Assembly: GCA_963920525.1 (NCBI GenBank)
Contig: OY986435.1
Location: 173,590,827 to 173,654,826, forward strand
Direction of reading: 5' to 3'
DNA: 64,000 bases
DNA from: Dichetophora obliterata
Lineage: Eukaryota > Arthropoda > Insecta > Diptera > Sciomyzidae
The first letter of the stretch is position 1, and each line of letters starts with the position of its first letter. Made by a program: the position numbers and the translations under genes. Positions 57,302 to 64,000 of the stretch are shown here, one piece after another. The notes beneath the pieces are model-generated. The model was not told where the DNA came from. It did no database searches and saw only the letters and a list, made by a program, of their open reading frames with translations.

Positions 57302-57617
57302 CATGGTATAATTATTTGACAAGGTAGTAGCGTAGACTGACTTTTTTCTCACGAGCGGCGATGGGTAGTTGTCAAAATTAGCTGTTCATGCAATTAATCA
57401 AAGAAAAAATAAGCAACGACTTAAACATAGCTAGTCAATCGCAGCAAACTAAAAACATTCCAATATACTTCGCGAACAAATTTAATGAATAAAAAAAAAG
57501 TTAAAAATAAGCACAAAGCTAGTCAACAGCAGCAAACTACAACCCCTTTAGCTGTTTTTGACAACTACCAATCGCCAAATAACTGTCAAGGCTACCTTCT
57601 AAAATAATTATACCATG
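57302..57617. mobile_element. P-like MITE family 1, copy 3, perfect 8-bp duplication
   Basis: 316 bp starting CATGGTATAATTATTTGACA and ending with the mirrored sequence through ttataccatg. The flanks carry the perfect duplication aacgcaac at 57294-57301 and 57618-57625. Non-coding. This is the cleanest copy for defining the family's ends. Confidence 0.92.
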
Positions 57618-57694
57618 AACGCAACAGCGACAATCTGTATTTCATACAAAACATAAACAAACTCTGCTATGTTCGCTCTTGTCGTATATCAAAT

Positions 57695-57703
57695 TATAAA
57701 TAG
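57695..57703 (+). promoter_or_regulatory. Possible TATA box
   Basis: TATAAATAG in a less A+T-rich context, followed about 25 bases later by 'cagcaacaattg'. No supported gene lies downstream, so this may be chance. Confidence 0.2.
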
Positions 57704-57831
57704 ATTGAAGTCTGCGGCAGCAACAATTGTAGTCGTGTTCTCTCTTTGTCGTGCCGTCTTCAAAAAATACATCATCATAAGAAAACATGCATTCCATTTT
57801 TTGACAATTGGCGTTCTTCGCTAGTCGCAGT

Positions 57832-57873
57832 CAACGAGTATATATCAACGAGTATATATCAACGAGTATATAT
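57832..57873. repeat. 14-bp tandem repeat, three units
   Basis: Three exact copies of caacgagtatatat directly before the MITE at 57879. Confidence 0.95.
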
Positions 57874-57878
57874 CTATA

Positions 57879-58412
57879 ATGCCGTGGTTATGCTAGCCAA
57901 ACATGATTGCCGAACATTTTTTGTTGTTATTGTTTCACGTATAAAATGAAGAAATGAACTTTTTCTCATATTCATTTTCTCGCTCTCGGACCGAACATTT
58001 TGATTGCTGATTGAAACGCCAAACATGCCGAACTTTCCAGTGTTGGCTGTAGTCATTTTGTATAATAGCATCAAAAAAGTAGGCAAAAGTATTAAAAAGT
58101 GAAGTTGATTGTGTATTCAAGTAACCCTTAACATAAACAGCTAGCTAGCATGTCAGATATATGCAAACCATTTTGTTTAAGATATTATAATAAAAATTCA
58201 GAGCAAGTAATATCAGTTCGTATATTTTAATTCGTTAATTTTAAGTACAAAAATGCAAATTAGGGTTGTACTTTTTTGTGTTTTGACATACTATTACATA
58301 TAATGCAACTGTGCCACCAATCATAGCATAACCACCAAACAAACATTTCAGCAAAGAGAATAAATTAACAAAAAAGAACACCGAACATGTTTGGCTAGCA
58401 TAACCACGGCAT
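57879..58412. mobile_element. 534-bp MITE with atgccgtgg ends
   Basis: Perfect inverted ends atgccgtggttatgctagcc continue as 'aaacatg' (27 bp in all). The interior is non-coding. A target duplication could not be fixed: bases outside are 'tata' on the left and 'aaga' on the right. Confidence 0.8.
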
Positions 58413-58704
58413 AAGAGATTTCACTCGTCGCTCGTTATTTTTTACTCGCCGATATTAGCCATCCATCGACAGGATAGGGTATTTTGATGGGACATTTATT
58501 TTATACCCCTTCAAAAGTGCGAGTTTGTTTACATTTTGTTTTCTATATTTCGATCATTTTGGCTGCGTGCACAAGGGAGCAAAAAGATCGGTATTTTTTA
58601 ATGTGCTTGCCTGTTTCTTCTTATTTGAATATCTGAAGAAATATTGCAAATTTTATGAATGAAAATAAATTTTTACAGCTTCTTATTTGCATGTGCATGG
58701 TTGC

Positions 58705-59162
58705 CGAGTTTATTTTGTTTCCAGCTGGACATTTTTGTTGTGATTTTGTTGTAGCTATATTTTGGTTGCTGCTGCAGACAAGGATTTTTAGATATTTCAT
58801 TAGCTGAATAGAAAGACAGAATTCTGATTCGGCTAATGTAATAATTATTGGATAATAAAAAAATGTAGCAATAAATAGAATTGCTCTAGCAGTATTTAAT
58901 AAATTTAAAATAAAACAAAGAAATATTGTAGATTTAATTAATGAGAATAAAAATTATATTTGATACAAATTTTACAGGTTATTATATATATGTATGTGTG
59001 TTTTTTTCTTTCATCTTCTTTAGTTTGTTTCTAGCTGGACATTTTCCTTGTAGCAATATTTTGCTTGCTACTTTGGATACTCAACCATAATTTTTAGATA
59101 CTTCATTAGATCAATAAAAAGATGAAATTCTGATGATTCGGCTAATGAAATAATTATTAGTC
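58705..59162 (+). repeat. Direct duplication, two units of about 150 bp
   Basis: Unit 1 (58705-58860) and unit 2 (59018-59162) share 'gtttc(c/t)agctggacattt', 'tttttagata.ttcattag' and 'attcggctaatg.aataatta'. The two are diverged by roughly a fifth by eye. Confidence 0.7.
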
Positions 59163-59282
59163 AGGACTTGAAAAACATTTTTTTAAGTTAAAAATAAAAT
59201 GAACTTGAATTAACAATATACAAAATACTTGAATCAACCAAATTTCTTCAAAATCAAAGAAGAATTTATTGTATAAAGATAT

Positions 59283-59350
59283 TCTCCGACAGACGTTGTC
59301 CTGCCACCGCCTTACTGCCATATATGAATTTTCATGCTAATCGGAAAAAA
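59283..59350 (-). repeat. Dispersed 'ggtggcagg' repeat, inverse copy
   Basis: On the minus strand: 'ccgattagcatgaaaattc', 'ggcagtaaggcggtggcagg', 'acaacgtctgtcgg'; related to 22340-22440 and 41548-41640. Confidence 0.65.
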
Positions 59351-60204
59351 AACATTTTGTTTTCACCATTTTCAGTATAGTTGCCGAACTACATAACTAC
59401 ATAAAATAAATACATCTACATTAAAATTAAATGTTTTTCATTTATTAATTAAAAAAACTGTAAAACGTTTTCTGCCAAAGTAAAAAGATGGCTTGTATTA
59501 TAAGAAAATAAAAGAATTTTGTATTAAAAAAAATACATTTTTAGAAGTATACTTACCACAGTTCTTCATCACGAACCTTTTATAATTATTTAAGTTGAAA
59601 TACAATTGCCATCAAAGACATATTATGCAATTTATTTTAATGAAGACATTCTTTATTTAAATGAATGTATGTAAACAACTACTACACACAGAAAAGAAAA
59701 CACATAAAATCAAGTAAAAACAACCTCAAATTAAAATTTTTCAGTCATGAAATCCAGCTAAAGTTTTTTCACCTAAATTTAAAGTTTTTAGAACTTAATT
59801 GAAGCGATTTACACACACGTTGCAGTAAATCTTGTTTTAACATTGAAAGCAATTGTTTCAAAATTGTGTCAAGTTAATTTAAGATTGAAACAATCTTACT
59901 TCAGACATAGTATTAAGATGGTTTAACCTTGATTTAAAATCAATACAACCTTAATTTAAAGTTAAACGACGTCAAAATAAGAACGTGAAAATCTTGAAAT
60001 TAAGAATTTTAAATATTATTTTGAGGTATTTTAAATCTTAGTTCAAGTAAAAAGAGCCTTTATTTAAAATGTTGAAATATATATTTTTTTAACAAGAAAC
60101 TTAAAAAAAACGATCGTTTTTTGTTTTTATATATCAATATATTTTAATTCAATTGTTTGCCAAAAATTATACATGTAACGTATAAAAATTGTTTACATTA
60201 AAAA
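59351..60204. other. A+T-rich stretch, nothing recognised
   Basis: No gene, RNA or shared repeat noticed. Confidence 0.35.
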
Positions 60205-60428
60205 TAACTTACTCACTACATATATATGTATATATATTTATATATATATATCTGATGAACTGACATAGCGTATCAAGCGAATCTAGCAAACACATACTGA
60301 ATTTTTAGCTTTACCTGCTTGTAGCGTACTCTTTTTCGTATATCTAACTCTGAGTTAAAGGCTTTTTTGTCGATTATATTCAGAATCAGTTTCTCTAATG
60401 ATATATATATGAATATATATACATATAT

Positions 60429-60466
<38 letters not shown>

Positions 60467-60495
60467 GTACATATATATATATATATAATAATAAT
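60205..60495. repeat. (TA)n-rich microsatellite region
   Basis: Alternating TA runs at about 60215-60252 and 60400-60487, interrupted by 'tacata', 'aaat' and 'gtac', and separated by about 145 bp of ordinary sequence. Confidence 0.85.
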
Positions 60496-61573
60496 TATAT
60501 TTAATTATATTCAAATATTCACAAAATTCGACAAAATAATTTTTAAACCATTGCCAACAATTTAATTTAATTTTCGAATACTTTTCTGAACTTATTTTAT
60601 CGCTTTTTAATTCAACATCTGTATTTTATTTCCTTTCCTATTTAAGTCAATATTTTTTGGTATTCTTTTTATTCTGTACTTTTTAAGGATTTATGTAGAT
60701 ATTTAATATTTCGTTAAAAATAAAAGTTTTTAATTTAAAATTAATTTCAGACGTGTTTATATTAAATTAAGCGTCATTAAATGAAAAAAAATCATAAAAG
60801 GTAGAATTTCGGTACCTTCACTCAATGGTCTATAACTTCATTAGTCTGCCATGAATTTTCCTTAAAGTTGCTATTAATGACACTATATCCTGGAAAAAGG
60901 GGAAATGTTTTCAAAAAACCATATCTCAAAAACTTATCCATAGAAAGGCCAAAGTCCATAAGAACAAATTAGTGGCATGTGGATCACAGAATTTTTTTTG
61001 GATTTTAGCGCCTAGTGTAATCAGAATCCCAGAACCAAGGCTGATAGAGAATAGGTATCTCCTGCGACAATTCAAAAACCATTTATTCAAAGAAAAGAAA
61101 AGCTTAACCTAGCTTTTTTTTTTTGAAATAATAAAAAAAAATACTAAAAAGCAGATACGATGAAAGACATGTGACAAAAAAAAGAAAGAGTGTTTTCGTT
61201 TTATATGTACTGGAAAAAATGTATACAGTTTTTGAATCCGAGTCAACGCGAGCATTTTCTAGACGTCAAAATGTTTTCGATCGTTATAAGACCAAGGATT
61301 TTATAAGATTTTATAAGACCAAGCGCCGAGTTACTAAGGTGTGAGTTGGATTTAAGTTTAAGTTTTCATATTCGTTGTATTCATTATTTATGATAGACCA
61401 GAGCTATGGTCTTGCCTAAGGGGTCGTTCATAAACTACGTAACCGATTTTTAGCACCTTCTTAACCCCTCCTCCTCCGTTACATTTCGTAGTGAATTTCA
61501 AAACTCCTTCTCCCCTCCATAAAGTAACGAAACATATGAAATAAAAAATTAATTGATTTAAACATATTATATT
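60496..61573. other. Non-coding stretch with an orphan MITE-like end
   Basis: 'ggggtcgttcataaactacg' at 61420 looks like the end of a common insect MITE type, but I did not find its mirrored partner nearby. No gene seen. Confidence 0.35.
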
Positions 61574-61659
61574 ATTATGTTGATTTTATATGATTTAAAT
61601 ACAAATTATATATGTTTGATTCTAAAATTCGTATTTAAATCATATAAAATCAACATAAT
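61574..61659. repeat. Perfect 29-bp hairpin arms
   Basis: The arms 61574-61602 and 61631-61659 are exact reverse complements ('attatgttgattttatatga...') with a 28-base loop. A related unpaired sequence is at about 6958-7060. Confidence 0.85.
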
Positions 61660-62371
61660 AAATAACAAGGTCATTTAGAAAAAACATATTATATTATTTT
61701 ACACAATAGCACTCAGAATTTTCACTAGTATTACTGACTATATAAATAAATATATAAAAAAACTATATTAAAAATATATGGCTATATAAATATAAGGTGC
61801 AATATAAAAAATAGATGCGTCGCTGGACACACGAGAGAAGCGAAGCTTTTTCACAGTTTTATACGTTTCATAATTACCTTACATTATTATTTTACATTAA
61901 TTTTGAATTATTTTGGTAAATGTTGATGAAATGATTGGGTCTTAATATCTAAAATATCAAACGTATATTATATAGATGTAATGTCATCGATATTTCTAGC
62001 AAATATTACATCAATAGTTGTCCTAATCTTGTTGTGCAAATATTTGGATCCATTGTCATTTGCAAATTATATTTATCAAAACAGCATTGTTTAAGGCTAA
62101 GAATTTTTGTGATACTGATTTTTTTATATTTCAAAAGTATAGTCTTTCTGACGTTAAAGTCCATTTATAATAGAAGGTACGTAATGTGATCTAATGTCAG
62201 TTGAGCAGTGCGTTCTTTCACTTTTTGTTTGAAACAATGCTTTCTTATACAAGTGGTTTTAATAAACGTAACATAACGTGACGGGACGTATAAATTCGTG
62301 GATTTTAGATTTCTACGTTACTTTACATTACGTCTTGTCAAAAAGCAACTGAATATTGTATTTTCACTTCT
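61660..62371. other. A+T-rich stretch, nothing recognised
   Basis: No gene or clear repeat. The short segment at 61815-61850 is GC-richer. Confidence 0.35.
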
Positions 62372-62950
62372 ACAGCCGTTTTAGTAGGTGTCGGGCCACT
62401 GTGTTTCGTCTACATTCATTCTCTTTATACGCATTTATCTCGAAACTACTTTTTTCGGCATGGTGTTGTAAAAAAAACAAAAACTATTTAGCCGAATCAT
62501 CTGAAATTTAAATATGCTATTCATAACAACGGTGGCTATCGCTGGAACTACAATCAAAGTTTTATTTAAAAAACATCGTATATTATACACTTAATAACCG
62601 GTAGAAAACAAGCTGTTTTAAGAACTTAATTTTCAAAAGCGCGTCATTCTGTCAGTTTTTCATATCTTTTTTCTAGGGCCAGCCATAGCTGCACTCATAG
62701 TGATTAATAATATTCTAGGTTTTTATTTTTCAGATATATAGAACAGTCAAAATCTACAATATCGCCCATGCCCCATTTCCTTGAGAGCGTCTCATTGACC
62801 GCCATTTTGAACAATATCGACAATTTTTAAATTAAAAAAAATATTTTTTTATGACGAATGAGAGTTACCAATACACCTTAAAAGTTTAAATATCGTTGTT
62901 TAACTTTTTAAAAAAATCCTAAAAATACCTCAAATTTTCGAGCGCTAGAC
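62372..62950 (+). repeat. Dispersed repeat family A, copy 2
   Basis: Collinear with 4637-5127, about 58 kb away and in the same orientation. Differences are base changes and short indels. Confidence 0.7.
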
Positions 62951-63068
62951 CACCATCCTTGCCTTAAGTGCCTTTGAACATTCATGTCTGAATTCAGAAT
63001 TAAAATCCACCCATTCAATAGAACCTTGCTTTTTCTTTGTTTGGATAGCTAATGCAGAATGCTTTTTA

Positions 63069-63538
63069 CTACGTTTCCATGGAGAGTTGATCCTAGGTGG
63101 GGTTTTCTTCAAGTTGATATAATGGCGTTTCTACCTCGAAAGTGTTTCTATGCACAACATTGAGTCGATTTGGACTTCGGCCATTCTATTCGCCATTTTT
63201 TTTTAAGTATAAATGTGTGCGTTCAGAAGGTGCAAAATTTACGAAACATATTGAGTCTTTGATCAGTATTAGTTTCCGCTACTTTGTGTGCCTGCTGAAT
63301 GGTTTGTTACATTTTATGTCAGCGCAGTGACAAAAATAAAATTAAATAACAAATAATCAATAAAACCTCGTTCAATAGTTGAGCAACTGTTTCATATTCT
63401 GAACGCATCGAATCTAACTCAGTAAAATCTAAGAAGTTTCGTGGAGTTTTGTGGATTTGACGAAATTCAACTCAACTCGCGTTTCCATGGGAAGTTAATC
63501 CCGAGTCAACCTCGACGTAACTCGCCATGGAAACGTAG
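63069..63538. mobile_element. 470-bp MITE with ctacgtttccatgg ends
   Basis: Inverted ends 'ctacgtttccatgg' (then g/c-agagtt-like) are flanked by TA at 63067-63068 and 63539-63540. A second internal 'cgtttccatgg' lies at about 63480. The frame 63142-63330 is inside it and unrecognised. TA flanks suggest a Tc1/mariner-type element. Confidence 0.65.
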
Positions 63539-63699
63539 TATTTGATCGATAATTGTGATCTGCTGCATTATAGCTTCACGCATTCACAATAGAATATCAA
63601 AAAAAGCTAGAACAATCCCTTTAATAAATTCCTGTTATCTACTTCAACATATCTTCAGTTAATATTGAATGAATCACACCATATTTAAAAGTGTTGATT

Positions 63700-63762
63700 T
63701 GGAGTAGTGGTTAGTGTGTAGAGCTCTCAATCAGAAGGCGAGAGATTTCTTTGCAATCCTTA
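63700..63762 (+). repeat. tRNA-like segment, possible SINE head or tRNA relic
   Basis: 'tagtggttagtgtgtagagc' resembles a tRNA D-arm with A box. 'tctcaatcagaaggcgagag' sits where an anticodon arm would be, and 'tttgcaatcc' resembles a B box (gttcaatcc). No acceptor stem can be paired. A tRNA-derived SINE or a decayed tRNA gene would both fit. Confidence 0.35.
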
Positions 63763-64000
63763 CGCTTGCAAAGAAATATTTTTAATTTTATATCTCTTGT
63801 TTGTAATAGACGCAAGTAAAAAAAAACTTCGCTTCAAAAAACAACAACAATTCTAAGAAAAAGGTGTATGGAAAAAAGAGTCGTTTTTCAGATTTTCACT
63901 CAAGCAAATCACTAAACGAGACGTAAAAAGCTTCGCTTCAAAAAAAAAAAAATGAAATGTTTGTAAAACACAAAAAGTGTTAGATCAGGAGGAATTGGGA
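63763..64000. other. A-rich end of window
   Basis: 'aagcttcgcttcaaaaaa' and 'acttcgcttcaaaaaacaac' form a short direct repeat at about 63825 and 63928. Nothing else recognised. Confidence 0.35.

Noticed and set aside
57695..57949. TATA box plus downstream frame (57746-57949) as a promoter-gene pair
   Set aside because: The frame runs into the MITE at 57879 and has no domain; the TATA match alone is weak in A+T-rich DNA.

Overview
The window looks like repeat-rich, non-genic DNA from a fly (Diptera). The basis is very high A+T, short 54-59 bp GT-AG introns in a transposase gene, and the mix of transposon families (mariner, Tc1-like, hAT, Helitron, LINE, many short inverted-repeat elements). 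The species cannot be fixed from the sequence. The only gene that looks intact and host-encoded is a tRNA-Cys(GCA) at 49301-49372 on the minus strand. I find no host protein-coding gene. Nearly all longer open frames belong to transposons or are chance frames in A+T-rich or tandemly repeated DNA.

Layout. 1-8.0 kb: A+T-rich DNA with hAT relics and inverted or duplicated repeats. 8.0-11.4 kb: a hAT element with terminal repeats, a perfect 8-bp target duplication and a nearly readable three-exon transposase. 11.5-16.4 kb: two near-identical non-autonomous Helitrons, 3' ends facing each other. 17-24 kb: a broken Tc1/mariner-type transposase, a TTAA-flanked MITE, a LINE tail and dispersed repeats. 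24.7-26.7 kb: a 2-kb non-autonomous hAT element. 27-32 kb: MITEs and a full-length mariner (30509-31793) whose transposase has one frameshift. 34.6-35.2 kb: a jockey-like LINE fragment. 35.7-45.8 kb: nested MITEs, fold-back repeats and a second copy of the 35.7-kb repeat that serves as an empty-site control. 47.5-48.5 kb: a truncated LINE. 48.8-49.4 kb: a MITE beside the tRNA gene. 49.6-55.4 kb: a 5.8-kb palindromic structure with 1.6-kb arms. 55.5-58.4 kb: short elements with P-element-like ends. 58-64 kb: A+T-rich DNA with duplications, microsatellites and another MITE.

There is no operon or pathway here. What can be read is insertion history: elements inserted into elements, in several cases with target duplications and with uninterrupted paralogous copies in the same window. 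Three large inverted arrangements (11.5-16.4, 38.4-39.0 and 49.6-55.4 kb) could produce double-stranded transcripts. Coordinates of repeat edges are by eye and may be off by a few bases to a few tens of bases unless a target duplication is given.
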